Shown in pieces: positions 7,098-14,873 of a stretch of 43,695 bases of DNA. Each line of letters opens with the position of its first letter. Positions within the stretch are counted from its first letter, which is position 1. Source of the DNA: a virus. The notes below the pieces were generated by a model that worked only from the letters and a program-made list of their open reading frames with translations, searched no databases and had not been told where the DNA came from. The translations under genes were made by a program, and so were the position numbers. Location of the stretch: positions 1 to 43,695 of the IMG/VR virus record IMGVR_UViG_3300044946_000049; one strand, 5' to 3'.

Positions 7098-7679
7098 CTT
7101 CGTGCATCTCTTATAGGCCGCCGCCATCTTGCTGTCGTACTGGTTCGCCGCATAGGCGGGGCCATTGTAGCCCTTGGCGAACGCCCGCCAGTCCTTGGCC
7201 CTCAGAGGCCCATCCAACTTATTGGTCTTGATGAAATTGACGAAGGCGTCGAGGTGAGCGCCAGCCCCGCCGTTCCACATGGCGTCCACGAACTCCTGAC
7301 TGTTGTCGAACCCGCAAGCCCGGAAGTTGTCGCCCAAAATCTGGAACGTCCCCCACGAGCAAGCCCGGTTGGCGGCGTCGGCGTCGAGGGCGCGAGCGGC
7401 CTCGTAGCGGGTGTGCTGCCACCCGCCGGTCGCGCCGTAGAGCGAGCGGTTCCATGTCGGGCTGGACAGCGCCTTGCCCTTGCTGTCGGTCTTGCCCGCG
7501 TGCTTGCCGCCAGTAGCCCGATGGAAGATATGGGCTTCGTAGAGGATCGCGGGTCTGCCGTCCGGTAGGAAGCCGCTGCCTCCGCTTTCCACCTCCGCCA
7601 CCGCCTTGACTGCGCAAACCTCCGCGTTGAGTTCCTTCGCCGCGCGTGCGAAGTCCTCGTCAGTCAATTGGGTTGACAT
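7092..7679 (-). CDS. Endolysin, DUF3380-type N-acetylmuramidase
   Basis: A 195-residue muramidase that cleaves peptidoglycan at lysis. The N-terminal block has a catalytic-type glutamate in VAEVESGGSGF (Glu31), followed by the family signature GRPAILYEAHIFHR near residues 41-54, SWGTFQILGDNF in the middle, and FAKGYNGPAYAANQYDSKMAAAY at the C-terminus. Length fits a single-domain enzyme without a wall-binding domain, and no signal peptide is seen, so a holin is needed for export. The start ATG 7679 lies inside a GTCA-N10-TTGAC operator-like site. Confidence 0.9.
   Translation of the reverse strand: MSTQLTDEDFARAAKELNAEVCAVKAVAEVESGGSGFLPDGRPAILYEAHIFHRATGGKHAGKTDSKGKALSSPTWNRSLYGATGGWQHTRYEAARALDADAANRACSWGTFQILGDNFRACGFDNSQEFVDAMWNGGAGAHLDAFVNFIKTNKLDGPLRAKDWRAFAKGYNGPAYAANQYDSKMAAAYKRCTKV
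7659..7677. promoter_or_regulatory. Operator-like 19-mer at endolysin start
   Basis: GTCAGTCAATTGGGTTGAC matches the window-wide 19-bp consensus GTCA-N10-TTGAC and touches the first base of the endolysin start codon, where a bound protein could block transcription or initiation. Confidence 0.5.
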
Positions 7680-7688
7680 TCGTTCCTC

Positions 7689-7892
7689 CTAGTGATGGTT
7701 CTTCCGGTTGTCGTTGCGCGCCGCTAAGTCCGCCGCCAAGTCGGCAATGCACTGCCTAAGCGTCGCTAGCTCTTTTTCGAGCGGCGGGCTTGCCTCGTCG
7801 CCGGGGCTGAACGACGCCAGCACCTCTTGCAGCTTTCTTCCGCGAACTTGCCACTCGCGCAGCCTTTTTACGAGCCGGTCTTCCAACGTCAT
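7689..7892 (-). CDS. Small coiled-coil protein upstream of endolysin
   Basis: A 67-residue charged helical protein (DRLVKRLREWQVRGRKLQE, then EKELATLRQCIADLAADL) that ends 9 nt before the endolysin. The start ATG 7892 follows GGTGGG. The first 137 nt overlap the 3' end of the HTH gene in another frame. A lysis accessory role is possible by position, but no signal peptide or membrane segment is seen, so a spanin is not supported. Confidence 0.5.
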   Translation of the reverse strand: MTLEDRLVKRLREWQVRGRKLQEVLASFSPGDEASPPLEKELATLRQCIADLAADLAARNDNRKNHH

Positions 7893-8193
7893 CGCCCACC
7901 TCAAATCCATCATCGAGAATGTGTTCAATGGGAACGCCGGTCACTTTGGCGATGCGCTTCGCTTGCACGCGCGTCGGGCGGAACTTCTCGCTCGCCCACA
8001 CGTACATCGTTTGACGCGACACCTTGAGTTTCTTGGCGCGGTCGGTCAGGCTGTCGCCGGGGACCTTGGCCAGAATGTCACGCATCCGATAAGTCGCCTT
8101 GTGGATGACCATGCGCAAGTCGCGTTGCAGCGGCGGCGGCAGGTCAGCCGACAGGGCGTTGAGCGTCGTGATCAATTCAGAGTTCGTTTCCAT
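7756..8193 (-). CDS. HTH transcriptional regulator, candidate repressor
   Basis: A 145-residue DNA-binding protein with a helix-turn-helix at about residues 47-72 (SLTDRAKKLKVSRQTMYVWAS) and a region GVPIEHILDDG typical of phage repressor-like proteins. Residues 105-145 form a Lys/Arg/Ala tail encoded entirely within the overlap with the downstream gene. Its start region carries the 19-mer GTCATATAAGTCAGTTGAC, so it may bind its own promoter and the other copies of that site. It is divergent from the recombination operon. Confidence 0.75.
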   Translation of the reverse strand: METNSELITTLNALSADLPPPLQRDLRMVIHKATYRMRDILAKVPGDSLTDRAKKLKVSRQTMYVWASEKFRPTRVQAKRIAKVTGVPIEHILDDGFEVGDDVGRPARKKAARVASSRKKAARGAGVVQPRRRGKPAARKRASDA

Positions 8194-8207
8194 CGTTCAC
8201 ACCTACC

Positions 8208-8226
8208 GTCATATAAGTCAGTTGAC
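8208..8226. promoter_or_regulatory. Operator-like 19-mer and divergent promoter region
   Basis: GTCATATAAGTCAGTTGAC lies between the HTH gene and the divergent + operon. On the minus strand TTGACG and TATATG are separated by 16 bp and point at the HTH gene, so this site would overlap its -10. On the plus strand TATAAG (8212-8217) could be a -10 for 8261. A second half-site pair, TTGAC and GTCAA, follows at 8222-8237. Confidence 0.6.
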
Positions 8227-8260
8227 AAGTCCGTCAAGGGGATCGTATGATACGCCGGTC

Positions 8261-8410
8261 ATGGCCGCCCTACAACTTATAGCTGTTTGCGCCATCGCGT
8301 GCTTCGGAACCGCCGCCATCATGAGGGGTGCGAGCTTCATGACGTTGGCGGTAGTGATGCTGTTGGCGGTCTGGATTGGTTTTATCATGAGGTCTTTCTA
8401 TGGATACTAG
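8261..8410 (+). CDS. Small two-segment membrane protein
   Basis: A 49-residue protein consisting almost wholly of two hydrophobic segments (LQLIAVCAIACFGTAAI and TLAVVMLLAVWIGFIM) with a short positively charged turn. It is the first gene of the recombination operon and overlaps the next by 11 nt. The ribosome site is weak. Holin-like or superinfection-related roles are possible; topology alone does not decide. Confidence 0.6.
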   Translation: MAALQLIAVCAIACFGTAAIMRGASFMTLAVVMLLAVWIGFIMRSFYGY

Positions 8411-8597
8411 GGTTGATCCGCTGGACGAGACGACGCACCACGAGCTTGTGGACCTGTTTCGCCGTTCCGATTTCACTGACGCGGTGGCTTTGTTCGGGCG
8501 GTTGGTCAAGCTGGCTTACACGCAGGGACAGATCGACGCTTTCACCACTTCGATCCAGCGGGTGGCGGCGACTTACGAGGATCGGAGCGAGCAATGA
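8400..8597 (+). CDS. Small hypothetical acidic protein
   Basis: A 65-residue helical acidic protein (HHELVDLFRRSDFTDAVALF). It overlaps the membrane gene at its start and the ERF gene at its end by an ATGA junction, so it is translated as part of this operon. No family recognised; association with the annealing protein is only positional. Confidence 0.6.
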   Translation: MDTRVDPLDETTHHELVDLFRRSDFTDAVALFGRLVKLAYTQGQIDAFTTSIQRVAATYEDRSEQ

Positions 8598-9337
8598 CCA
8601 ACGCTGAAATCATCGAGCGCCCCGCGCCAGCGCATGACTTTGGCGAACTGATGATGAGCCTGTTGCGCGATCCTGCGATCCCCGCCGACAAGCTTGAGGT
8701 GGTGATGAAGATGCGCCGCGAGGCGTTGGAGGTTGAGGCCAAGGAAGCCTACCAGCATCATTTCGCGCTGTTCACCGCCGAGATGCCAGCGGTCGAGCGC
8801 GACGGCATGGTGGACCTTGGGTCAAAGGGTAAGTACCCGTTCACCACCTACGAACAGATGGATTTGATCCTCCGGCCCTTGCTCGTCAAGCACGGGTTCA
8901 GCCTCCAATATTGGTCGAGCAACGCGGAGAAGATCGATGTCATCATCGTTCATGGGGCCTTGGCAGGATGGGGATGGCAGCGCGAGAGCGTGTACCCTGT
9001 TCCACCAGACAGTGGCCCCGGTCGGAACGCCTTACAGGCGCGTGGCTCTTCGCAAACGTATGCCAAACGATACATTGCAGATTTACTATGTAATATTGTC
9101 CGCAAAGGGGCGGACAACGATGGTCGAGGCGCTGTTGACGCTTTCATCGACGCGAGGCAAGCAAAAGAGTTGACAGACTTGCTCAAGGCGACCGACACTA
9201 AGCAAGCGGCGTTCCTCAATACGATGCTGACCGATGTCAAGGACATCGCGGACATTCGGGTTCGCGACTTCTCCCGGCTCTTGCTTGCATTGCAGGAACG
9301 GCAGCGGCGGCTGGTGCGAAAGGAATTGTCGAAGTGA
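8594..9337 (+). CDS. ERF-family single-strand annealing protein
   Basis: A 247-residue protein of the ERF recombinase family. The diagnostic region runs from KGKYPFTTYEQM through LILRPLLVKHGFSLQYW to SSQTYAKRYIADLLCNIV, as in P22 Erf-like proteins that anneal single strands and promote genome circularisation or recombination. It starts in an ATGA overlap and is followed, after a coiled-coil gene, by a YqaJ exonuclease: the classic pair of 5'-3' exonuclease plus annealing protein. Confidence 0.85.
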   Translation: MTNAEIIERPAPAHDFGELMMSLLRDPAIPADKLEVVMKMRREALEVEAKEAYQHHFALFTAEMPAVERDGMVDLGSKGKYPFTTYEQMDLILRPLLVKHGFSLQYWSSNAEKIDVIIVHGALAGWGWQRESVYPVPPDSGPGRNALQARGSSQTYAKRYIADLLCNIVRKGADNDGRGAVDAFIDARQAKELTDLLKATDTKQAAFLNTMLTDVKDIADIRVRDFSRLLLALQERQRRLVRKELSK

Positions 9338-9630
9338 AGAGCCGTCCGCTAAGCGAGACTGAGGCCAAGCTCGCGTTTCTTGAAGGCTTCGCGCGAGGCG
9401 CTGGCCGTCGCATGGAGGCGTTGGAGAAACGAGTTTACAAGCTGGAGGATGTCGTTCGTGAAATTCTACAACGTAGTGCAGGGTTCGGACGAGTGGTATC
9501 GCCTTCGCATCGGACGCCCGACGTCAAGCAACTTCCATCGGATCGTGACCGCAAAGGGGGAGCCAAGCAAGCAAGCGCTGGCGTACCTGTACCGCCTCGT
9601 GGCCGAAAGACTGTTAAACGAAACGCTTGA
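9334..9630 (+). CDS. Coiled-coil protein between ERF and exonuclease
   Basis: Starting at a GTGA overlap, the first 41 residues form a clear amphipathic helix (AKLAFLEGFARGAGRRMEAL, then EKRVYKLEDVV). The remaining 57 residues are read inside the exonuclease gene in another frame and are Arg/Pro-rich. Only the first part is convincing. It could act as a small adaptor linking the two recombination proteins. Confidence 0.5.
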   Translation: MKSRPLSETEAKLAFLEGFARGAGRRMEALEKRVYKLEDVVREILQRSAGFGRVVSPSHRTPDVKQLPSDRDRKGGAKQASAGVPVPPRGRKTVKRNA

Positions 9631-10180
9631 TGATGACATAGGGTTTGTGTCATACGTCCGCGACGGCAAGGAACGGGAGCCGCAAGCGGTGGCGCTGTTC
9701 AACTTCACCAACGAGGTCCAGCTTGAGCCGGGCGGTTTCATCACCACCGACGACGGGAGGCTTGGAGCTTCGCCGGATCGGATGTTGAAGGGGATGCGAG
9801 AAGGGGTCGAGGTCAAGTGTCCAGCGCCGCAAACGCAGATCAAATATCTGTTGGATGGTCCGGGCGACGACTACCGGGCGCAGGTGCAGGGGCATTTGCT
9901 GGTCGCGGACCGCTTTCAGGCTGTCCACTTCTGGACGTTTCATCCTCAGATGCCGCCGTTCCACCGGGTCACGTTGCCGGACCGGCATTATCAATCGGCT
10001 TTGCGATCCGCCTTGGGGGCTTTCTGTGACGCGCTGGACATCATGCACGAACGCGCGAAGAGCCTTGGCGCTTACGCTGTCACGCGCCGCGCGGTCACTC
10101 CGGCGGAGTTGGCCTATGGCGAGAAGCCGGTCGCGATTGTCAATCCAGAAGGCGGAGAGCTTGGCGATGCCCCCGGATGA
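9458..10180 (+). CDS. YqaJ-family recombination exonuclease
   Basis: A 240-residue exonuclease of the lambda Exo/YqaJ fold. Motifs in order: QGSDEWYRLRIGRPTSSNF at the N-terminus, KEREPQAVALF with the conserved Glu, GASPDRML then GVEVKCP giving the catalytic Asp and Glu-x-Lys, and YRAQVQGHLLV. GTG 9458 was chosen because GGAGG lies 9 nt upstream and the product then begins KFYNVVQGSDEW like family members; ATG 9449 abuts the ribosome site and is less likely. It should resect ends for the ERF protein. Confidence 0.9.
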   Translation: MKFYNVVQGSDEWYRLRIGRPTSSNFHRIVTAKGEPSKQALAYLYRLVAERLLNETLDDDIGFVSYVRDGKEREPQAVALFNFTNEVQLEPGGFITTDDGRLGASPDRMLKGMREGVEVKCPAPQTQIKYLLDGPGDDYRAQVQGHLLVADRFQAVHFWTFHPQMPPFHRVTLPDRHYQSALRSALGAFCDALDIMHERAKSLGAYAVTRRAVTPAELAYGEKPVAIVNPEGGELGDAPG

Positions 10181-10370
10181 GTTCATCTGCATCGATTGCA
10201 ACGCGCATGTGTTCGTCTATAGCGGCGACGGCGGCGTGATGCGCGAGCGCTGCTACAATTGCGTTTTCATTCGTCGTGTTGCGGATACCCCGGAGCAGGA
10301 GGCGGAGTTGCGCAAGGTGCTGGGTTGCGAGCGGCAGGAGCGAGAGGCGGAAGATGATCCGGGTGTTTGA
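10167..10370 (+). CDS. Small zinc-ribbon protein
   Basis: A 67-residue protein with two cysteine pairs, CIDC (residues 8-11) and CYNC (residues 29-32), a compact zinc ribbon followed by an acidic helical tail. It overlaps the exonuclease by 14 nt and the next HTH gene by 17 nt. It may bind nucleic acid or regulate recombination; function not assigned. Confidence 0.65.
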   Translation: MPPDEFICIDCNAHVFVYSGDGGVMRERCYNCVFIRRVADTPEQEAELRKVLGCERQEREAEDDPGV

Positions 10371-10665
10371 CGAGTTGAAGGCTTCGGTGAGGCAGTCGGG
10401 TCTGCCGCTGGGCTACATCGCTTATCGGTCCGGGGTCTGTCGCCCCACCATCGCCAAGTGGTTGCTGGGCTACACCATGTTTCCGCGCATCGACACCATG
10501 CTGCGGGTGGCGGCGGTGCTGGGCCAGCATATCGAGTTGACCGAGCAGGTGCGGAAGATGGTCAACTATTATCCCAAGCCGACGATCAAGCCGCCGCCGC
10601 CTCCGTCCGTCAAGATCGGCTTGTCGCGTCACGACGTCCGCATGACGATGTTGAAGCTGCAATGA
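10354..10665 (+). CDS. HTH DNA-binding protein
   Basis: A 103-residue protein with a helix-turn-helix (LGYIAYRSGVCRPTIAKWL, about residues 19-37) and a helix resembling Xre-type proteins, followed by a proline-rich linker and a short basic tail. ATG 10354 lies in the sequence GGCGGAAG-ATG. It resembles a small Cro-like regulator and may act on the surrounding operators. Confidence 0.7.
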   Translation: MIRVFDELKASVRQSGLPLGYIAYRSGVCRPTIAKWLLGYTMFPRIDTMLRVAAVLGQHIELTEQVRKMVNYYPKPTIKPPPPPSVKIGLSRHDVRMTMLKLQ

Positions 10666-11057
10666 ACGACACGCCGTGGGATGCTCTCAAGGCGGCGAGG
10701 GAAGCCGGTCTTCGGGCGCAGAAGAGCCATCCGGGCGATAGCGACAAGGCGAAGGCGCATCGATCCGTTGCGGCTTACGAGTGGTTCGTGGTTCTTGGTC
10801 GGCACTACAAGCGGGCGGAAGCGCTTTTAATTTTGGACCCCAACAAGAACGGCGGGGCGAAGCAGACGACGGTGTTCGGCGTGTCGGAGCGTCACATTCG
10901 CCGCGTCGAGACAATTCGCAGGGAGCGGCCCAAGCAGTGCGCCCGGCTGGAGGAAATCGCCAAGCAGGGAACGGTGTCGCTGGAGACGATTGAACATCTC
11001 ACGCTGCATCCGTCAACCGAATTGGTTGAAGTCGTGTGGTTGGTTCTGGACAAATGA
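10662..11057 (+). CDS. Hypothetical HTH-containing protein
   Basis: A 131-residue basic protein. The middle (KQTTVFGVSERHIRRVETI) looks like a helix-turn-helix with a recognition helix, flanked by helices (AYEWFVVLGRHYKRAEALL). It starts in an ATGA overlap and ends in another, so it is tightly coupled to both neighbours. A DNA-binding or replication accessory role is inferred. Confidence 0.6.
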   Translation: MNDTPWDALKAAREAGLRAQKSHPGDSDKAKAHRSVAAYEWFVVLGRHYKRAEALLILDPNKNGGAKQTTVFGVSERHIRRVETIRRERPKQCARLEEIAKQGTVSLETIEHLTLHPSTELVEVVWLVLDK

Positions 11058-11440
11058 GCGACTTCGATCTGGACGATCTGGTCAAGGCGCTGGGTTGCTG
11101 GGATCGCGCCTATCGCCGCGACGAGTGTGGGGATTGGATGATCGAGGGCAAGCAGGGCCATATTTACGCCCATCCGGAGGGATTTTATCTGTATTGCAGT
11201 CCGGGTTCGGTCAGGGCGTGGGGGTTCGCCAAAAAGGCGCTGGCCTTTTGCGTCGTGACGCAGGACGGCGACGACGAGGGGTTTTTCCGGTTGGCCCGGT
11301 TGCCGACCGTGGCGGAGGCTGAGATTATCCGCGACAAGCTGGGGATACGCAAGAAAAAGGAGCTTTCGGAGGATCACCTGAAGGCTCTTCGCGCCGCCGG
11401 TTCTACGCACGCCTTTCAGCCGCGTAGACGGCCATTCTAG
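11054..11440 (+). CDS. Hypothetical protein ending the recombination operon
   Basis: A 128-residue protein with an acidic head (DFDLDDLVKAL), an aromatic beta-rich centre (GHIYAHPEGFYLYCSPGS) and a basic tail. It is the last gene before the convergent late operon, whose stop is 75 bp away. No terminator with a T-run is evident in that gap, only a 4-bp CCCA/TGGG stem. Function not recognised. Confidence 0.6.
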   Translation: MSDFDLDDLVKALGCWDRAYRRDECGDWMIEGKQGHIYAHPEGFYLYCSPGSVRAWGFAKKALAFCVVTQDGDDEGFFRLARLPTVAEAEIIRDKLGIRKKKELSEDHLKALRAAGSTHAFQPRRRPF

Positions 11441-11514
11441 GAGGGGCAGCTATACCCATGCCACCCAACTTGAAGTGGGCGAAAATCACGCTGAAGTCGT
11501 TCGCAGAGCTTGGG

Positions 11515-11826
11515 CTACTTCCGCGCGGCGAGCCACGTGAGGGGCACGACAACGATAACCGCGTAGACCGCCACCGCGCCCATGCGCCACGGGTCCGGGG
11601 TGGTCGTGGCGATGATCGTGAGATAGATCGCGCCGATGACCGCGACCAAGAGGATCGCCCGGACGGCGAGGATGACGAATAGGACGTTGAGGCTGCCAAG
11701 CACTGCCGCTTTCCACGCGGCGCGGTGCTGAAACTCGGCGCTAGTCGCGGTCGTCGTCGGCGTCGAACTCGTCGGGCTCTGGCCCGCGATCAAACTGGAC
11801 AATGACGCGGGGTCCGCCGTCTTCAT
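11515..11826 (-). CDS. Membrane protein at the end of the late operon
   Basis: The C-terminal 60 residues carry three hydrophobic segments (LGSLNVLFVILAVRAILLV, AVIGAIYLTIIA and AVAVYAVIVVVPLTWL) separated by a DPWRMG turn. ATG 11826 follows GGTGGGGGAA but lies 86 nt inside the previous gene; a GTG at 11703 behind GGAAA would give a 62-residue protein without that overlap. Last gene of the late operon, so a holin or virion membrane role is conceivable. Confidence 0.6.
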   Translation of the reverse strand: MKTADPASLSSLIAGQSPTSSTPTTTATSAEFQHRAAWKAAVLGSLNVLFVILAVRAILLVAVIGAIYLTIIATTTPDPWRMGAVAVYAVIVVVPLTWLAARK

Positions 11827-12154
11827 TTCCCCCACCAACTGCATGGGGCGTCTGGAAGGCGGCGGCGTATCGATTGATGGCTGAACCCCCTCCGGCACTG
11901 AACTCTCCCTTGCGCAGATCGACAAACATTTTCTGAACGCGGGCGACAGCGATGAGCGCTTGGATGCGCTGGGGCATGGTCATGCGTTCGTCGCGATCAG
12001 CGGCTTCCATGTCGTCTATCAGCTTTCCGAGTTGGAGGTACAGCCGCCGGTTGACGCCAAGCGGATCGCCTTCCACGATTGTCTTCTCGGCCTTCGGAGC
12101 TTCGTCTTCGTCAGGCTTGCGGCCAAGCGGTTTCTTTTTGGCGGCGGCGGTCAT
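11741..12154 (-). CDS. Hypothetical helical protein with acidic tail
   Basis: A 137-residue protein: Lys/Glu-rich head, a helical core (NRRLYLQLGKLIDDMEAADR then PQRIQALIAVARVQKMFVDL), and an aspartate-rich tail. The small size and helical core are reminiscent of small terminase subunits, for which no other candidate exists in the window, but it lies about 20 kb from TerL and the similarity is weak. It overlaps the upstream virion gene by 4 nt. Confidence 0.5.
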   Translation of the reverse strand: MTAAAKKKPLGRKPDEDEAPKAEKTIVEGDPLGVNRRLYLQLGKLIDDMEAADRDERMTMPQRIQALIAVARVQKMFVDLRKGEFSAGGGSAINRYAAAFQTPHAVGGGNEDGGPRVIVQFDRGPEPDEFDADDDRD

Positions 12155-12840
12155 TGGCTGGTTTTTCCAAGCTGATCGCCAACGAAGCTGCCCGCCTGTT
12201 CGACGCCGGGGGCGGCCTTGATCCCGATATAGGAAGCAAGGCCCGGATTGTTGGCGATGGCGGCGATAAGATCGCCAAGGCCCCTGCCGCCTGTCAATCC
12301 TCCTAATCTGTGTAGTATGCTTGGACCGGCGAGCGCTCCGCTGAGTGTTCCCCAATTTCCAAATTGGTGTCCGACCGTTCCGCCAATTCCCATTTCCGCC
12401 AGCGTGTCCAAGGCGGTCTTCACGCCGCGCGGCATTTTGCCGATCATTCCTCCGGTCATGGCGCTGCCGCCGCCGATGGCGGCGTTTTCGGCTCTGCCTG
12501 TCCAACTATCCGCCGGTTGCAGCGCTCCCAAGCCAGCCCCGATTGCGCCCTTCGCGACCATGCCGCCGGGGATCATTCCGGCTGCCATGCTGGTGCCGAC
12601 GTCGCCAATCTCTTCGCCCGCCGTGCGCCAGCCGCTTGCGTCCTTGGCCGGAGGCTCGCCCGCCATTCCCATCGTCGCGCCATGCAGGAGGCCGCGCGCG
12701 AGGTCGCCGCCGCGCGTGTTGCCGGATTGGTCTTTGAGTTGCTGTTGCAGGATGTCGTAAGCCTGTTCCGGCGTCGCGCCTTCCGGGCCTTCGACCTGAT
12801 ACTTTTTGCCGTCTGGCGAGGTTAGCTCGAATTTTGGCAT
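12151..12840 (-). CDS. Internal virion / DNA-ejection-like protein
   Basis: A 229-residue protein. The opening FELTSPDGKKYQVEGPEGAT followed by a PEQAYDILQQQL helix is a motif I associate with phage ejection and internal virion proteins. The rest is Gly/Ala/Met-rich with several weakly hydrophobic, glycine-zipper-like segments suited to membrane insertion. It follows the 669-residue internal virion protein by 1 nt. It probably helps DNA cross the envelope. Confidence 0.55.
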   Translation of the reverse strand: MPKFELTSPDGKKYQVEGPEGATPEQAYDILQQQLKDQSGNTRGGDLARGLLHGATMGMAGEPPAKDASGWRTAGEEIGDVGTSMAAGMIPGGMVAKGAIGAGLGALQPADSWTGRAENAAIGGGSAMTGGMIGKMPRGVKTALDTLAEMGIGGTVGHQFGNWGTLSGALAGPSILHRLGGLTGGRGLGDLIAAIANNPGLASYIGIKAAPGVEQAGSFVGDQLGKTSQ

Positions 12841-12841
12841 G

Positions 12842-14851
12842 TCATTGAACCGGCGTTACAGTCCACCCGGAGGGAATTTTTGTCGTTGGCCCGCCGCCGC
12901 CCTGTCCGGTGTCGCCCAAGCCGAGGCCGCGCAACTCTTCCGGCAATTTGTCTTCGGGAATGTCCCTGAAGCCGGTTTGCGGGTTGAGCGCGGTGATCGC
13001 CCTCAACAGGCTGGTGCGATGGTCGTCATAGGTTGGCGGATCGTCTTGCCGCCGTGATCCCCGGTGATAGTTGTCGCGGATTTGGTCGATCAGTTGGGTC
13101 GAGTTCTCCGCGTCCTGTTGCAGAACGGTCCGGATCGCTTGCGGGCCGGTCGTCTTTTGCAATTCCCGCTTGATGCTTTCGACTTCGGTCACGTAAAACC
13201 GCCCGGTCTGCGTGTTCAAGCTCTGCGCCTCTTGGATGTAGGTGTTGAGCGCGTTGAACAGACCGACATATTTCGGATCGCCGGTCCATTTTCCGGAAAT
13301 GAGCGCGTCGGCCATGTAGTAGGGGATCGGCTCGCCCTCCGGAATTTTCTTCAGCGCCTCCAAGACGGTCTTCGCCGCTGGTCCCATGCGCGCCCCAGCC
13401 GCGAGGCGCATCGCGTCCTTGCCGCCGGGAGCGAAGTCCTTGAGGGTCGCCGCTTGAACGAGCGGGTCCGGCGCGGCGAGCGTCCCCAGCGCTTGCCAGT
13501 AGGGGCTTCGGCCAAGCGCTCCGGTGGCCATGGGCGCGCCGCTGTAGACCCGGTTGTAGTCGTCGCCCATGCCGGGAATGATCTTGTTCAGCGCGGCGGG
13601 GATTTGGTCGCCAGTGAGCTTCCCGGCGTCCTTGTCCGCTTTGACCTGATCGACTTCCGATCCCAACTGTCGCGAGACGATGGAGGCGTGTTCGCGCGGT
13701 CTGCCCTTGGCCACGTCGTTGAGGCTCTTGCCTTCGCGGTAATTGTCGAGGCCCGCTTGCTGGTAGGGCTGGAGGCCGCTCGCCGGGTCTTGCGTCGTCG
13801 GGTCGCCGGTTCTGGCCAGCGCCCCGCCCGCGCCGCTCACCGGGGTTGGCGCGGCGACGCCTCCCGGCGCGGCTGCGGGTTGGGTTGGTTGCGATGCTCG
13901 CGGTTGTGGACGGTAATTGTCAGCCGGATTGCCGCCCTGCCCGCCGCCCGCTTCCGGCGGCACGCCCCACTCTTTGTCGTTGTCGGCGTCGGTCTGTTTC
14001 TGCGCCGACTTGTTGGTCGATCTGAGGGTTTGCCAATTGTCGTTGCGCTGATGAAGGAACTCCATCGCCTTTTCAACGCTGCCGGTTCCCAAAACCGCCA
14101 GAAACTTGTCGTCGCCAAGCCTCATCGCCTCTTGTCCCAAGGCGTCAAGCACGGTCTGGCCTCTGATCGAATAGCTGCCGATTTCGCCCGCGCTGCCTAC
14201 TCCCTTGGCGCTCGCATATTCGTCAACCGTATCCTTATACACGTACATTTGCTGCTGCTGCTTGAGTTCAAGCTCCTGCGCGTCGTCAAGCATTTTTTCG
14301 CGGCGCATCTTGGCCGCGAATTGCTGCCCCTGCATCACTCCGTTGACGAACGCGCCCGCGTTCTTGCCCATGCTCAGTGCGATGGGAATGATTGCGGCGG
14401 AGCCATTCTGGCCAAAATATTTCGCCACGTTTTGATAGAGAGCGGGGTTTTCAAACGGTTGCGGGATTTGATTGTAGTCGCCCATCTGGCCCCATTGCGT
14501 GTGGCTGGTGGTCGGCGGGCCGCGCATGAAGGGCGTGAACTTGGCGGGCGGCTGCGGCGCTCCCCTCGGCAGGAACAGGCTCGCGGTCGATCCCTTCCAT
14601 CGCTGGTCAGGCGGGACCGGAATTTGCGACCGTCCGGGCGCTTGCCACGGCGATTGTCCGGCGGGCAGCGGTTGCGGCGGACGCTGGCCGCCCATCATGC
14701 GCTGAAAGGATTGCGCGAGGCCGCCAAGCGCCGATGGCGATCGGGGACCGCTAGGCGGCGACACCGGCAGTCCCGGCATGTCGTTGGTCAGCCCGCCGCT
14801 CGCCGTTTCGGCTTGGTCGTCTATGCTTTGGTTTTCGTCCAGATCGGCCAT
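12842..14851 (-). CDS. Large internal virion protein
   Basis: A 669-residue protein with a long Pro/Gln/Gly-rich disordered first third, then helical segments (KYFGQNGSAAIIPIALSMGK; helical glutamine-rich ELELKQQQQMYVYKD) and a helical C-terminus. Position and size match the core proteins ejected by podoviruses. ATG 14851 was preferred to an in-frame TTG at 14872. The GTCAAC-N7-TTTGAC 19-mer lies immediately upstream of the start. Confidence 0.6.
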   Translation of the reverse strand: MADLDENQSIDDQAETASGGLTNDMPGLPVSPPSGPRSPSALGGLAQSFQRMMGGQRPPQPLPAGQSPWQAPGRSQIPVPPDQRWKGSTASLFLPRGAPQPPAKFTPFMRGPPTTSHTQWGQMGDYNQIPQPFENPALYQNVAKYFGQNGSAAIIPIALSMGKNAGAFVNGVMQGQQFAAKMRREKMLDDAQELELKQQQQMYVYKDTVDEYASAKGVGSAGEIGSYSIRGQTVLDALGQEAMRLGDDKFLAVLGTGSVEKAMEFLHQRNDNWQTLRSTNKSAQKQTDADNDKEWGVPPEAGGGQGGNPADNYRPQPRASQPTQPAAAPGGVAAPTPVSGAGGALARTGDPTTQDPASGLQPYQQAGLDNYREGKSLNDVAKGRPREHASIVSRQLGSEVDQVKADKDAGKLTGDQIPAALNKIIPGMGDDYNRVYSGAPMATGALGRSPYWQALGTLAAPDPLVQAATLKDFAPGGKDAMRLAAGARMGPAAKTVLEALKKIPEGEPIPYYMADALISGKWTGDPKYVGLFNALNTYIQEAQSLNTQTGRFYVTEVESIKRELQKTTGPQAIRTVLQQDAENSTQLIDQIRDNYHRGSRRQDDPPTYDDHRTSLLRAITALNPQTGFRDIPEDKLPEELRGLGLGDTGQGGGGPTTKIPSGWTVTPVQ

Positions 14852-14870
14852 GTCAACCGAACCCTTTGAC
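14852..14870. promoter_or_regulatory. Operator-like 19-mer inside late operon
   Basis: GTCAACCGAACCCTTTGAC is an exact GTCAA-N9-TTGAC palindrome adjoining the start of the internal virion gene. Overlapping it, TTGACAAATCAA at 14866-14877 is the inverse of the site at 107-118. It may be an internal control point. Confidence 0.45.
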
Positions 14871-14873
14871 AAA

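Noticed and set aside
7756-8193. Lysogeny repressor with integrase
   Set aside because: No integrase, excisionase or recognisable attachment site is present, so temperate status is not supported.
11458-11682. Plus frame after the recombination operon with a GAGGGG upstream
   Set aside because: Mostly antisense to the membrane gene, and its sequence becomes Asp/Arg-rich shadow; only the first 20 codons lie in free DNA.
13064-14869. 601-residue plus-strand frame opposite the internal virion gene
   Set aside because: Antisense shadow in GC-rich DNA; the minus gene fits the operon and has coupled neighbours.
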